A DNA stretch of 64,000 nucleotides, from positions 21,058 to 85,057 of the forward strand of contig NZ_CAJYVQ010000007.1 in assembly GCF_913778665.1 (NCBI RefSeq), read 5' to 3'. Below the pieces are notes generated by a model, which saw nothing but the letters and a program-made list of their open reading frames with translations, was not told where the DNA came from and searched no databases. The position numbers and the translations under genes were made by a program. Positions 1-7,730 of this stretch are shown here, one piece after another (within the stretch, counting starts at the first letter, position 1; each line of letters starts with the position of its first letter). The stretch is from an uncultured Stenotrophomonas sp. Lineage in GTDB: Bacteria > Pseudomonadota > Gammaproteobacteria > Xanthomonadales > Xanthomonadaceae.

Positions 1-612
1 GCCAGCGCTGCGCCGCAGACCAGCTATTGGTTCGACGCGCAGGGCGTGCGGGTGGCAGTTCTCGATGGCACTTCAGCGCTGGATCTGGGCACAGCCAAGG
101 CACAGGCACAGTGGCTGGACAAGGTGCTGGCGGCCAACCCGCAGCCGTGGACCGTGGTGCTGCTGCACCAGCCGTTCTATTCGCCGCGCGAGGGGCGCGA
201 GAATACCGCGCTGCGTGACGAGCTGCTGCCCGTGGTGCGTCGCCACAAGGTGGACCTGGTGCTGCAGGGCCACGATCACACCTACGGGCGCCGTGGCGAA
301 GGGCAGGCCGCGACGCCGCAGTACGTGGTGACCGTGGCCGGGCCGAAGCAGTATCGCCTGTCCGACGAAGCACGAAAGACGATGGCTCCGGTGGCCGAGG
401 ACACCCAGCTGTTCCAGGTGCTGCGTATCGACCCACAGCACCTGCGTTATGAGGCGCGCACGGTCACCGGGCGCCTGTATGACGCCTTCGAGCTGCGTCG
501 CGATGCGAGCGGCGGCAAGCAGCGCGTCGAGCTCACCGACGGCCGCATCACGCCGCGTGACTGCCCTCGCGCGCAGACTGCCAAGGGTCGCGCCGATCGC
601 TGCTGGGAATGA
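1..612 (+). CDS. Metallophosphoesterase family protein, C-terminal part
   Basis: The frame is open from the first base of the window, so the N-terminus lies upstream and 203 codons are visible. The end of a calcineurin-like metallophosphatase fold is clear: LLHQPFY (a conserved metal-ligand His) about residue 56, then GHDHTYGRR near residue 91, the classic GHxH metal-binding motif of the family. The rest is a C-terminal region with a beta-rich look. Such proteins hydrolyse phosphomonoesters or diesters with a two-metal centre. Purple-acid-phosphatase-like members are usually exported, but the signal region is not in the window. It is followed after 10 bp by an exported pyrophosphatase, so the two may form a phosphate-scavenging operon (inference). 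The substrate cannot be told from this fragment. Confidence 0.85.
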   Translation, partial: ASAAPQTSYWFDAQGVRVAVLDGTSALDLGTAKAQAQWLDKVLAANPQPWTVVLLHQPFYSPREGRENTALRDELLPVVRRHKVDLVLQGHDHTYGRRGEGQAATPQYVVTVAGPKQYRLSDEARKTMAPVAEDTQLFQVLRIDPQHLRYEARTVTGRLYDAFELRRDASGGKQRVELTDGRITPRDCPRAQTAKGRADRCWE

Positions 613-622
613 GGAGATCCAG

Positions 623-1237
623 ATGAAAACCTTTCGCCGTCTTGTGCCCATGGCTGCCATTGGCGGGGCCCTGCTGCTGCTCGCTACTGCGGTGACCGCC
701 GCCGATGGCGTGCTGCACCCGTTCCTGGCGGCGCAGCCGAAGCAGGCGCCGCAGGAAGTGAACCTGGCGGTGGAGATCCCGGCCGGCAGCTTCACCAAGT
801 ACGAGATCAAGGAAGATGGGCTGGTGCATGTGGACCGCTTCCAGTCGATGCCGGTTGCCTATCCGGCCAACTACGGTTCGATGCCGCGCACGCTGGCCGG
901 CGACAACGACCCGCTGGACGCACTGGTGCTGACCCGCGAGCCGCTGCATCCGGGCGTGATCGTGCGCTTCCGGCCGATCGGCTACCTGAAGATGATCGAT
1001 GGCGGCGAGCACGACGAGAAGATCATCGGCGTGCCCACCGACAAGGTTGATCCGAGTTACGCCAACATCCGCGATCTGGCCGATCTGCCGGAGATCGAAC
1101 GGCAGCGCATCGAGGCGTTCTTCCGTGTCTACAAGGACCTGCCGGCAGGGCGCAATCCGGTGCAGCTCAACGGCTGGGGCAACGCCGCCGAGGCGCGCGC
1201 GTTGATCAGCGAGGCGATGCAGCGCTTCAGGCCGTAG
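623..1237 (+). CDS. Inorganic diphosphatase (family I) with signal peptide
   Basis: A 204-residue protein that hydrolyses pyrophosphate to two phosphates. The active-site signature DNDPLDALV (D-x-D-P-x-D) lies near residue 95, with the conserved Tyr/Lys-rich regions (KYEIKEDG, YPANYG, GVPTDKVD) in family order. Unlike the cytosolic enzyme, the N-terminus has a charged start, a hydrophobic Ala/Leu stretch and an AxA-like cleavage region (residues 1-26), so export is predicted. ATG 623 was chosen over longer in-frame starts because GAGGAGA sits just upstream and because it begins exactly at the signal peptide. Only 10 bp separate it from the upstream phosphoesterase, suggesting co-transcription. 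The TAG stop is the TAG of a GTAG-headed SMAG repeat. Confidence 0.9.
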   Translation: MKTFRRLVPMAAIGGALLLLATAVTAADGVLHPFLAAQPKQAPQEVNLAVEIPAGSFTKYEIKEDGLVHVDRFQSMPVAYPANYGSMPRTLAGDNDPLDALVLTREPLHPGVIVRFRPIGYLKMIDGGEHDEKIIGVPTDKVDPSYANIRDLADLPEIERQRIEAFFRVYKDLPAGRNPVQLNGWGNAAEARALISEAMQRFRP

Positions 1238-1258
1238 ATCCAGGCCATGCGTGGATGC
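1234..1258 (+). repeat. SMAG-type REP palindrome
   Basis: GTAGATCCA-ggcca-TGCGTGGAT: a GTAG head followed by an imperfect stem-loop, matching the repeats at 38052 and 56315. Its TAG is the stop codon of the preceding pyrophosphatase gene. Confidence 0.7.
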
Positions 1259-1325
1259 CCCGCCCACGCATCGCCTTCACCGCCGCTGGCTATCATGTGC
1301 GCCTTCCACAACGAAGGCAGTGTCT

Positions 1326-2741
1326 GTGTCGGTAGCGTTGGTATGGTTCCGCCGTGATCTGCGGCTGCAGGACAACCCGGCCCTGCAGGCCGCGCTGGAT
1401 GCTGGCCACGACGTGGTGCCGGTCTACGTCCATGCGCCGCAGGAAGAAGGCGAGTGGGCACCGGGTGCGGCCTCCAATGCGTGGCGCCAGCGTTCGCTGG
1501 CGGCGCTGGATGCCGACCTGCGCGCGCGTGGCTCTTCGCTGGTGCTGCGCAGCGGCGACAGCCTGCCGACCCTGCAGGCGTTGATCGAGCAGACCGGCGC
1601 TGAAGCGGTGTACTGGAACCGCAAGTACGAGCCGGCCACGCAGCCACGCGATGCCACCATCAAGCGCACGCTGCGCGAGCAGGGCATCGATGCGCAGAGC
1701 TGCAATGGCAGCCTGCTGTTCGAGCCCTGGGACATCGCCACCCAGCAGGGACAGCCGTACAAGGTCTTCACCCCCTACTGGCGCAACGTGCTCAGCCATT
1801 GGCGCCTGCCCGCGTTGCAGGCTGCGCCGCAGGCGTTGGCGACGCACACGGTCGGCAGCCTCGCGCTGGACGAGTTGCAGCTTGCGCCAACGCTGGACTG
1901 GGACACCGGCTTCTGGGAGCACTGGCAGCCGGGCGAGGCCGGCGCGCTGGAGGCGCTGTCGGTTTTCGAGGACGGCGCCCTGCGCGGCTACCGTGAGCAG
2001 CGTGACCTGCCGGACCGGGTCGGAACCTCACGCATGTCGCCGCACCTGCATTTCGGCGAGATTGCGCCGTGGCGCATCGCCCACGCGCTGCAAGGGCTGC
2101 GCAGCGCCGCTACCGACGCCGACATCGATGGCTACCTGCGCCAGCTGGGCTGGCGTGACTTCGCCTACCACCTGCTGCACCACTTCCCGAAGACACCCAC
2201 CGACAACCTCAACCCGCGCTTCGATCGCTTCCCCTGGGCAGACCCCACCGCCGCGCAGCTGCGCAACTGGCAGCGCGGCCACACCGGCGTGCCGATCGTC
2301 GATGCCGGCCTGCGCGAGCTGTGGCACACCGGCTACATGCACAATCGGGTGCGCATGATCGTCGCCAGCTACCTGTGCAAGCACCTGCGCGCGCACTGGC
2401 TGCACGGCGCACGCTGGTTCTGGGACACCCTGGTCGATGCCGACCTGGCCAACAACACGATGGGCTGGCAGTGGGTGGCCGGCACCGGAGCCGATGCCGC
2501 GCCGTACTTCCGCGTGTTCAATCCGGTGACCCAGGCCGAGAAGTTCGATCCGCAGGCCCGTTACATCAGCCGTTGGGTGCCCGAACTGGCGGCGCTGCCG
2601 GTAAAGGCCCGCTTCGCACCGTGGCAGCATCCACAGTTGCTGGCCGCGCATGCGCCGGGCTATCCGCGCACGCCGCTGGTGGATCTTGCCGCCGGGCGCG
2701 ACGCCGCGCTGGCGGCTTACCGCCAGTCGGGCGCGGGGTAA
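1326..2741 (+). CDS. phrB: Deoxyribodipyrimidine photolyase (CPD photolyase)
   Basis: A light-driven flavoenzyme that repairs cyclobutane pyrimidine dimers. The N-terminal alpha/beta antenna domain opens with LVWFRRDLRLQDNPAL. The C-terminal FAD domain shows the class I signature: ANNTMGWQWVAG followed by GTGADAAPYFRVFNP near residues 375-400. From GTG 1326 the protein is 471 residues, close to the 472 of E. coli PhrB. GTG 1326 has GAAGG 8 bp upstream; GTG 1320 is an alternative, and the longer frame runs back into the SMAG repeat and is unlikely. No photolyase-associated genes adjoin it. Confidence 0.95.
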   Translation: MSVALVWFRRDLRLQDNPALQAALDAGHDVVPVYVHAPQEEGEWAPGAASNAWRQRSLAALDADLRARGSSLVLRSGDSLPTLQALIEQTGAEAVYWNRKYEPATQPRDATIKRTLREQGIDAQSCNGSLLFEPWDIATQQGQPYKVFTPYWRNVLSHWRLPALQAAPQALATHTVGSLALDELQLAPTLDWDTGFWEHWQPGEAGALEALSVFEDGALRGYREQRDLPDRVGTSRMSPHLHFGEIAPWRIAHALQGLRSAATDADIDGYLRQLGWRDFAYHLLHHFPKTPTDNLNPRFDRFPWADPTAAQLRNWQRGHTGVPIVDAGLRELWHTGYMHNRVRMIVASYLCKHLRAHWLHGARWFWDTLVDADLANNTMGWQWVAGTGADAAPYFRVFNPVTQAEKFDPQARYISRWVPELAALPVKARFAPWQHPQLLAAHAPGYPRTPLVDLAAGRDAALAAYRQSGAG

Positions 2742-2881
2742 AGCGCCGGCCGCGCGAGCCAGTCAGTTAGCTGAACGCGCCCTTGTCGAGCGGAGGGATC
2801 ATCATCCCGACATCGCATCTGCCTGTTTATCCTTTTTGCGCCCGCAAGCCGCCGGCCCGACCGGAAACCAAGGAGAACCTC

Positions 2882-3577
2882 ATGATCCGCAACACCACCC
2901 GCAACGTCGCACTGGCCCTGATGAGTGCGGCCGTCCTGTCGGCCTGCGCCACCGGCGGCTCCTATGTGCAGAGTGACCAGTACGGCAATCCGACCGAGCA
3001 GCAGAACCGCACCGGTCGCAATGCGCTGATTGGTACCGCCATCGGCGTCGCCGCCGGCCTGCTGACCGGCGACAGCGCCACCGAGCGCCGCCAGCATGCA
3101 CTGATCGGTGCCGGTATCGGCGCACTGAGCGGTGCTGCGGTCGGCCAGTACCAGGATCGCCAGGAACGCGCGCTGCGCGAGCGCACCGCCAACACCGGCA
3201 TCGATGTGCAGCGCCAGGGCGACAACATCATGCTGAACCTGCCGGACGGCATCACCTTCGACTTTGGCAAGTCGACCCTGAAGCCGCAGTTCTACGGTTC
3301 GCTCAACGGTGTTGCCGGTACCCTGCGTGAATACAACCAGACCATGATCGAAGTGGTCGGCCACACCGACAGCATCGGCAGCGACGCAGTCAACAACCGC
3401 CTGTCGAAGGAGCGTGCCGACTCGGTGGCGCAGTACCTGATCGGCCAGGGCGTGCAGAGCGTACGCATTGAAACCCTGGGTGCCGGCAAGGCATACCCGA
3501 TTGCCGACAACAGCACCGATGCGGGCCGCGCGAAGAATCGCCGCGTCGAGATCCGCGTGATTCCGCTCAAGCAATAA
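2882..3577 (+). CDS. OmpA-family lipoprotein (YiaD-like)
   Basis: A 231-residue outer-membrane lipoprotein. A lipobox, VLSAC, gives a predicted lipidated Cys near residue 22. A glycine-rich segment (residues about 45-85, alternating GTAIGVAAG and GAGIGALSG) resembles the Gly-zipper of YMGG/YiaD proteins. The C-terminal OmpA domain contains FDFGKSTLKP and the peptidoglycan-binding helix motif HTDSIGSDAVNNRLSKERA, with the NRRVEIR end. It is expected to tether the outer membrane to peptidoglycan. ATG 2882 has AAGGAG upstream and starts the signal peptide; the longer frame has no signal sequence. It is followed by a strong terminator. Confidence 0.9.
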   Translation: MIRNTTRNVALALMSAAVLSACATGGSYVQSDQYGNPTEQQNRTGRNALIGTAIGVAAGLLTGDSATERRQHALIGAGIGALSGAAVGQYQDRQERALRERTANTGIDVQRQGDNIMLNLPDGITFDFGKSTLKPQFYGSLNGVAGTLREYNQTMIEVVGHTDSIGSDAVNNRLSKERADSVAQYLIGQGVQSVRIETLGAGKAYPIADNSTDAGRAKNRRVEIRVIPLKQ

Positions 3578-3622
3578 CGCATAGCGTTACTGCGTAAGCT
3601 GGTCCGGCCTTCGGCCGGAACG

Positions 3623-3651
3623 AAAATGCCGCCCTTGCAGGCGGCATTTTT
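3623..3651 (+). terminator. Rho-independent terminator after the OmpA-like lipoprotein
   Basis: An 11-bp perfect stem AAAATGCCGCC / GGCGGCATTTT with a 6-nt loop and a trailing T. The A-tract on the left arm lets it work in both directions, so it may also serve the converging SDR gene. Confidence 0.9.
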
Positions 3652-3707
3652 GTGGGTGCCGAGCGTTGCTCGGCACGCCGATAGCCTGCGACGTGGCCTT
3701 GCCCACG

Positions 3708-4433
3708 TCAGATCGTGGCGGTGGGCCGCACCACGATCTCGTTCACATCCACGTCGCTCGGCTGCTCGATCGCAAACCGTACCGCGCGGCCAATCGCATC
3801 GGGCTGCAGTGCGATGGCGCGGTACTGCACCATCGCTTCTGCCGCGACCGGATCAGTGATGGTGTCAGCCAGCTCGCTTTCCACCACACCCGGATGAATG
3901 CAGGTCACCCGCAGCTCGCGGTGCTCCTGGCGCAGGCCCTCGGAAATCGCACGCACCGCGTATTTGGTCGCGCAGTACACCGCCGCCGTCGGTACCACCG
4001 ACAACGCACCGATCGAGGCGATGTTGATGATCTGCCCCTGGCCGCGCGCCTGCATGTGCGGCAGCACGGCGGCGATGCCGTGCAGCACACCGCGGATGTT
4101 GACGTCGATCATCCGGTCCCACTCGTCCACCTTCAACGAGGCCATCGGCGAGAGCGGCATGACGCCGGCGTTGTTGACGATCACATCAATGCTGCCGAAC
4201 TCCGCCAGCGCGGCGGCGGCGAAGGCCTCGACCTGCGCGCGCTGGGTCACGTCCAGCGCCTGCACCAGCACCTGCGCACCTTGCCCGCGCAGTTCGTCGG
4301 CCAATGCCTGCAGGCGGTCCACGCGGCGCGCGCCCAGCACCAGGCGTGCACCCGGCTGGGCCAGTGTGCGGGCAATGCCGGCGCCGATGCCGCTGGACGC
4401 GCCGGTGATGAGGATGGTTCGGGAAACGCTCAT
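3708..4433 (-). CDS. SDR-family oxidoreductase
   Basis: A 241-residue classical short-chain dehydrogenase. It has the cofactor motif TGASSGIG at residues 10-17, the structural motif NNAG near 88, the catalytic Ser region NIASIGALS and the catalytic YCATK (YxxxK). It should perform an NAD(P)H-dependent carbonyl/alcohol reaction in the cytosol; the substrate is unknown. The start at 4433 was chosen because AGGAG lies about 6 bp upstream and homologues begin with similar short leaders; the longer frame overlaps the divergent promoter region. It is transcribed away from a LysR gene 118 bp apart, a standard arrangement for a regulator and its target. Confidence 0.9.
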   Translation of the reverse strand: MSVSRTILITGASSGIGAGIARTLAQPGARLVLGARRVDRLQALADELRGQGAQVLVQALDVTQRAQVEAFAAAALAEFGSIDVIVNNAGVMPLSPMASLKVDEWDRMIDVNIRGVLHGIAAVLPHMQARGQGQIINIASIGALSVVPTAAVYCATKYAVRAISEGLRQEHRELRVTCIHPGVVESELADTITDPVAAEAMVQYRAIALQPDAIGRAVRFAIEQPSDVDVNEIVVRPTATI

Positions 4434-4533
4434 GGCAGGACTCCTGATCGGTGGAAAGGGTCGGTCTGGACCCGGTGTCGCCACGGTAGATCGCCCGCAT
4501 TGTCGCGATAAGATGGCCATTGCCGATCAGCCT

Positions 4534-4549
4534 GTTAAGAACTGCTAAC
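4534..4549. promoter_or_regulatory. Candidate LysR operator between the SDR and LysR genes
   Basis: GTTA-N8-TAAC, an inverted repeat that fits the T-N11-A LysR box, lies in the divergent gap and ends 2 bp before the regulator's start codon. Binding here could autorepress the regulator and control the SDR gene. Assigned from pattern and position only. Confidence 0.4.
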
Positions 4550-4551
4550 CA

Positions 4552-5442
4552 ATGTCCGTCGATCTCAATGCCCTTGCCGTATTCCAGCGGGTGGCCGAGT
4601 GCCGCAGCTTCACCGGTGCGGCCGACCAGCTGGGCGTGACCCGGTCCGCGGTCAGCCAGACGATCAGCAAGCTGGAGCAGGCGCTGGGCATCGCCCTGGT
4701 CCTGCGCACCACGCGCAGCGTCAATCTGACCGACGCTGGGCAGGCGCTGCTGGCGTCGGTGCGCCCGGCGCTGGCCGAACTGGATACCGCACTGGAGGCC
4801 ACCCAACGGCGCCAGTCCGCAGTGTCCGGACAGCTGAGGCTCGCCGTCTCCTCCATCGCCGAGGCGTTCCTCGCCGGTCCGTTGCTGGCCACGTTCGCGG
4901 CACGCTATCCGGCGCTGCAGTTGGACATCACCGTGACCGACGAAGCGTTCGACATCGTCGGCGCGGGCTTCGACGCCGGCGTGCGACTGGGCGAGGTCAT
5001 TGCGCAGGACATGGTCGCGGTCCCGGTGTCGGCGCGGCAGCGCCAGCTGGTGGTGTGCTCGCCGGGTTATCGCGACGCACACGATCTGCCGACCCATCCG
5101 CGCGAGCTGGGGGCCCATCGTTGCATCGGCTGGCGCAGCGCGCCGGGCAGGGCGCCTTATCGCTGGGAATTCGAAGAGCGTGGCCGCGAATTCAGTGTTG
5201 ATGTGCGGCCGGAAATCACCAGCAACGACATGGGTGTGATGCTCAGGTTGGCATTGGCCGGCGCAGGCCTCGCCATCGGCATGGAAGAGACCTGGCGGCC
5301 CTGGCTACAGCGCGGCGAACTGGTTCCGGTGCTGGAAGCCTATTGCCCGTGGTTTGCGGGCTTCTTCCTGTATTACCCCAGCCGCCGCCAGGCCGAGCCG
5401 AAGCTGCGCGCGCTGGTGGAACACGTGCTGTCCGAACTGTAG
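4552..5442 (+). CDS. LysR-family transcriptional regulator
   Basis: A 296-residue DNA-binding regulator. The N-terminal winged helix (residues 1-60: ALAVFQRVAECRSFTGAADQ, then a recognition helix with TRSAVSQTISKLEQALG) is typical of the CrgA/AaeR-like subgroup. A periplasmic-binding-protein-like effector domain fills residues about 90-290. It is divergent from the SDR gene at 3708-4433 and probably controls it (inference from position). The effector is unknown. Its TAG stop is part of the GTAG head of a SMAG repeat. Confidence 0.92.
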   Translation: MSVDLNALAVFQRVAECRSFTGAADQLGVTRSAVSQTISKLEQALGIALVLRTTRSVNLTDAGQALLASVRPALAELDTALEATQRRQSAVSGQLRLAVSSIAEAFLAGPLLATFAARYPALQLDITVTDEAFDIVGAGFDAGVRLGEVIAQDMVAVPVSARQRQLVVCSPGYRDAHDLPTHPRELGAHRCIGWRSAPGRAPYRWEFEERGREFSVDVRPEITSNDMGVMLRLALAGAGLAIGMEETWRPWLQRGELVPVLEAYCPWFAGFFLYYPSRRQAEPKLRALVEHVLSEL

Positions 5443-5465
5443 AGTCGAGCCGTGCTCGACTCTAC
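5439..5465. repeat. SMAG-type palindrome between convergent genes
   Basis: A nearly perfect 27-nt palindrome (GTAGAGTCGAG-ccgtg-CTCGACTCTAC) that begins with GTAG and contains the stop codon of the LysR gene. It lies between two convergent transcripts and may act as a bidirectional transcription barrier or mRNA end-stabiliser. Confidence 0.8.
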
Positions 5466-5474
5466 AAGCGGCGG

Positions 5475-6506
5475 TCATGCCGCCGAAACGGCCACCTTCT
5501 CCAGAATGCGCTTGCCGCTGCTTTCCAGCGCCGCGTCTTCCTGCGCCTTCTGCTGCTGCGCCAGCTTCGCGCCCGGGCACTGCGCCAGCATGTAGTTGGC
5601 GTCGAAGTTGAGCTTCTCGACCAGGAAGTCGACGAACGCACGCACCTTCGGCGAGACCAGGCGGCCACCGGCGAACACGGCGTTGAAATCCACTTCCGGG
5701 CCGGTCCAGCCGGCCAGCACGCGGCGCACCATGCCCGACTCGACGAACGGCTTGGCCATCACATCGCCGGTCAGCAGCAGGCCTTCGCCACACACCAGCG
5801 CGCCGTTCAACGCTGACATGTCGTTGGCGGTCATCAGCGGGGTGACCGGGAAATCGCGCAGTTCGCCGCCGTTCTCGCCCAGCTGCCAGGTAAAACGAGG
5901 CGAGTTGCCGGTGTGGTAGGGCTTGCGCATGGCCAGGATGCGATGGAACTGCAGCTCTTCCGGGTGCAGCGGTTCGCCGTAGCGTTCGATGTAGGCCGGG
6001 CTGGCAAACACTTGCGTGCGCAGGCTGCCCAGCTTGCGTGCGACGAGGTTGGAATCGGGCAGGGCACCGACACGCAGCGCAAGGTCCGCTTCACCTGCAA
6101 TCAGGTCCAGCTTCTCGTTGCCCATGTGCATGTCCAGGCGGATTTCCGGATACTGCGCATGGAACTGGCCCAGCAGCGGTGCGATCCAGGTGATGCCGAT
6201 CGAGTAGGGCACGGTGAAGCGCAGCCAGCCGCGCGGGCCGGACTGCAACTGGCTCACCGCGCTCTCGGCTTCTTCCAGCTCGCGCGCGATGCGTTGGCAG
6301 TGCTCGTGATAGATCGAGCCGGCTTCGGTCAGGCCGAGGCGGCGCGTGGTCCGGTGCAGCAGGCGCGCGCCCAGGCGCGTTTCCAGTTCCTGCACTTTGC
6401 GGCTGACCGTGGTCTTGGGCAGGCCGAGCGATTTGGCAGCGGCAATGAAGCTGCCTTGCTCGACCACCTTGACGAAGATCAGCGTCTCGTTGAGATCGTG
6501 GGACAT
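5475..6506 (-). CDS. smeRv: LysR-type regulator SmeRv of the SmeVWX efflux operon
   Basis: A 343-residue LysR regulator divergent from smeU1-V-W-U2-X, which is the known position of smeRv. The HTH spans residues 1-60 (TLIFVKVVEQGSF, KTTVSRKVQELETRLG) and the effector domain about residues 90-300. A charged, Gln-rich tail (about 310-343) extends beyond the usual LysR length. With the start at 6506, residue 266 is Gly (context VLAGWTG). As I recall, substitutions at Gly266 are what switch on SmeVWX in resistant clinical isolates, so this allele looks wild-type and the start is consistent with published numbering. The longer frame to 6539 has no better support. It is expected to control the pump and its own synthesis from the dyads at 6572-6598. 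Confidence 0.92.
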   Translation of the reverse strand: MSHDLNETLIFVKVVEQGSFIAAAKSLGLPKTTVSRKVQELETRLGARLLHRTTRRLGLTEAGSIYHEHCQRIARELEEAESAVSQLQSGPRGWLRFTVPYSIGITWIAPLLGQFHAQYPEIRLDMHMGNEKLDLIAGEADLALRVGALPDSNLVARKLGSLRTQVFASPAYIERYGEPLHPEELQFHRILAMRKPYHTGNSPRFTWQLGENGGELRDFPVTPLMTANDMSALNGALVCGEGLLLTGDVMAKPFVESGMVRRVLAGWTGPEVDFNAVFAGGRLVSPKVRAFVDFLVEKLNFDANYMLAQCPGAKLAQQQKAQEDAALESSGKRILEKVAVSAA

Positions 6507-6571
6507 GGTCGGGGGTCCTGGACGTCGGGAATGGGACAATCGTGACAGAACGATTGGACCGGGTGCGGGAT

Positions 6572-6598
6572 GATTATTCCCCTTAATCAGGACTAATC
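6572..6598. promoter_or_regulatory. Candidate SmeRv operator
   Basis: The dyad GATTA-N7-TAATC (6572-6588) contains a T-N11-A LysR box, and a further TAATC copy follows at 6594-6598. It lies between the divergent smeRv and efflux genes, 66 bp upstream of smeRv and about 65 bp upstream of the first possible start of the pump operon. Direct binding is inferred. Confidence 0.5.
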
Positions 6599-6653
6599 AA
6601 GTAAAGGTTTGAGGTCTATCGTGGCGCCATTCGTTAATTGGAGCCCGTCCGCC

Positions 6654-6881
6654 ATGAGCCTGCGCAACATTCTTGCCCGACTCCGGAACGCCGGCCAGAA
6701 CACCCTGGACCTGGCGATGACCGTCGAAGCCCGTCCGAGTTCCTTGGTGCACAAGGACTTCCGTGAGTTTACCGCGCCCATGCGTCAGCAGCGTGGCGGC
6801 GCCATCCGCCTGGCCCCGCATAAGGGCGACCGCCTGCGTCGAATCGGGACTATCCCGGATTTGGGAGGAAATGTCCCGTGA
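6654..6881 (+). CDS. Possible small gene preceding smeU1 (75 codons)
   Basis: An open frame beginning MSLRNILARLRNAG and ending in a TGA that overlaps the GTG start of smeU1 (GTGA), an arrangement typical of translational coupling. Third codon positions are strongly G/C-biased like the neighbours. The product would be basic and hydrophilic, without a signal peptide or membrane segment. I recognise no family. No convincing ribosome binding site precedes ATG 6654 (sequence GGAGCCCG is the nearest). It could be a real small protein, a leader controlling translation of smeU1, or chance open frame in GC-rich DNA. Confidence 0.35.
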   Translation: MSLRNILARLRNAGQNTLDLAMTVEARPSSLVHKDFREFTAPMRQQRGGAIRLAPHKGDRLRRIGTIPDLGGNVP

Positions 6882-7648
6882 ATGGGATACTGACGCCCGA
6901 AGTCCTGGTCCTCGGTGGCACCGGTGCGGTCGGCCAGGGCGTGGTCGGCGCATTGCTGGAGGCCGGCAGCCCGGTGCTTGTGGTTGGCCGCGACCCGGGC
7001 CGGCTGGCGGCACTGCACGAGCAGTTTGCCGATGAGCCGGGCCTGGAGACGGTGCTGGGTTCGCTCAGCGACGATGGATCGGCGCGCGCGCTGGCCGAAC
7101 GCATCGCGCAGCGCCCGCGACCGCTGGCGGCGGTGATCGCCGCGATGGGCGGCCCGTACCGCCGCGGCCGGGTGACCGATCGCAACGGTGACGAACTGAT
7201 GGGCGCGATGCAGGCCGATCTGATGCCGCACGTACACGCGGTGCGTCACCTGCTGCCGCTGCTGCAGGACAACGTGCACGCGCGCCGCTACGTGATGATC
7301 GGCAGCCCGGCCAACGCCAAGCCATGGGCGGGCTACGGCGAAACCTCGATCACCACCGCCGCACTGCGCATGTATGCGCAGGTGGTGCACCAGGAAGCGC
7401 AGGCGCTGGGCGTGCGCGCGCAGATGCTGGAAGTGTGCAGCCCGGTGTGCACCCCGGCCAACGCGGCCAACGCCTGCATCGAGTGGCCCAGCTCGCTGCT
7501 GGTCGGCCGCCGCGTGGTCTCGCTGCTGGATGGTTGCCGTGACAACCGCGCCATCGTCCGCTGTGACAGCAGCGATGCCGAATTGCCGCGCGGCCTCCTG
7601 CGCCTTGAAGTTCCTCCTTTGTGGCGCGATACCGCCGGCGTCGCTTGA
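6878..7648 (+). CDS. smeU1: SDR-like NAD(P)-binding protein SmeU1
   Basis: The first of two Rossmann-fold proteins encoded in the SmeVWX operon; 256 residues. The dinucleotide motif VLGGTGAVGQG (residues 11-21) is present. Where a catalytic YxxxK is expected, the sequence reads YGETS at Tyr153, so the catalytic Lys is missing and a normal dehydrogenase reaction is doubtful. The start is GTG 6878 with GGAGG 9 bp upstream; the ATG at 6871 is too close to the Shine-Dalgarno. Its role in efflux is not established; in Stenotrophomonas the gene is part of the five-gene smeU1-V-W-U2-X operon. Confidence 0.88.
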   Translation: MNGILTPEVLVLGGTGAVGQGVVGALLEAGSPVLVVGRDPGRLAALHEQFADEPGLETVLGSLSDDGSARALAERIAQRPRPLAAVIAAMGGPYRRGRVTDRNGDELMGAMQADLMPHVHAVRHLLPLLQDNVHARRYVMIGSPANAKPWAGYGETSITTAALRMYAQVVHQEAQALGVRAQMLEVCSPVCTPANAANACIEWPSSLLVGRRVVSLLDGCRDNRAIVRCDSSDAELPRGLLRLEVPPLWRDTAGVA

Positions 7649-7730
7649 CCTCGACCTTGGTTGAGGTCGCAGTATTCGCCGCCGCTCTTTGCAACACGTT
7701 CTCATATAGCTGTACCACCCCTCCGTACGG

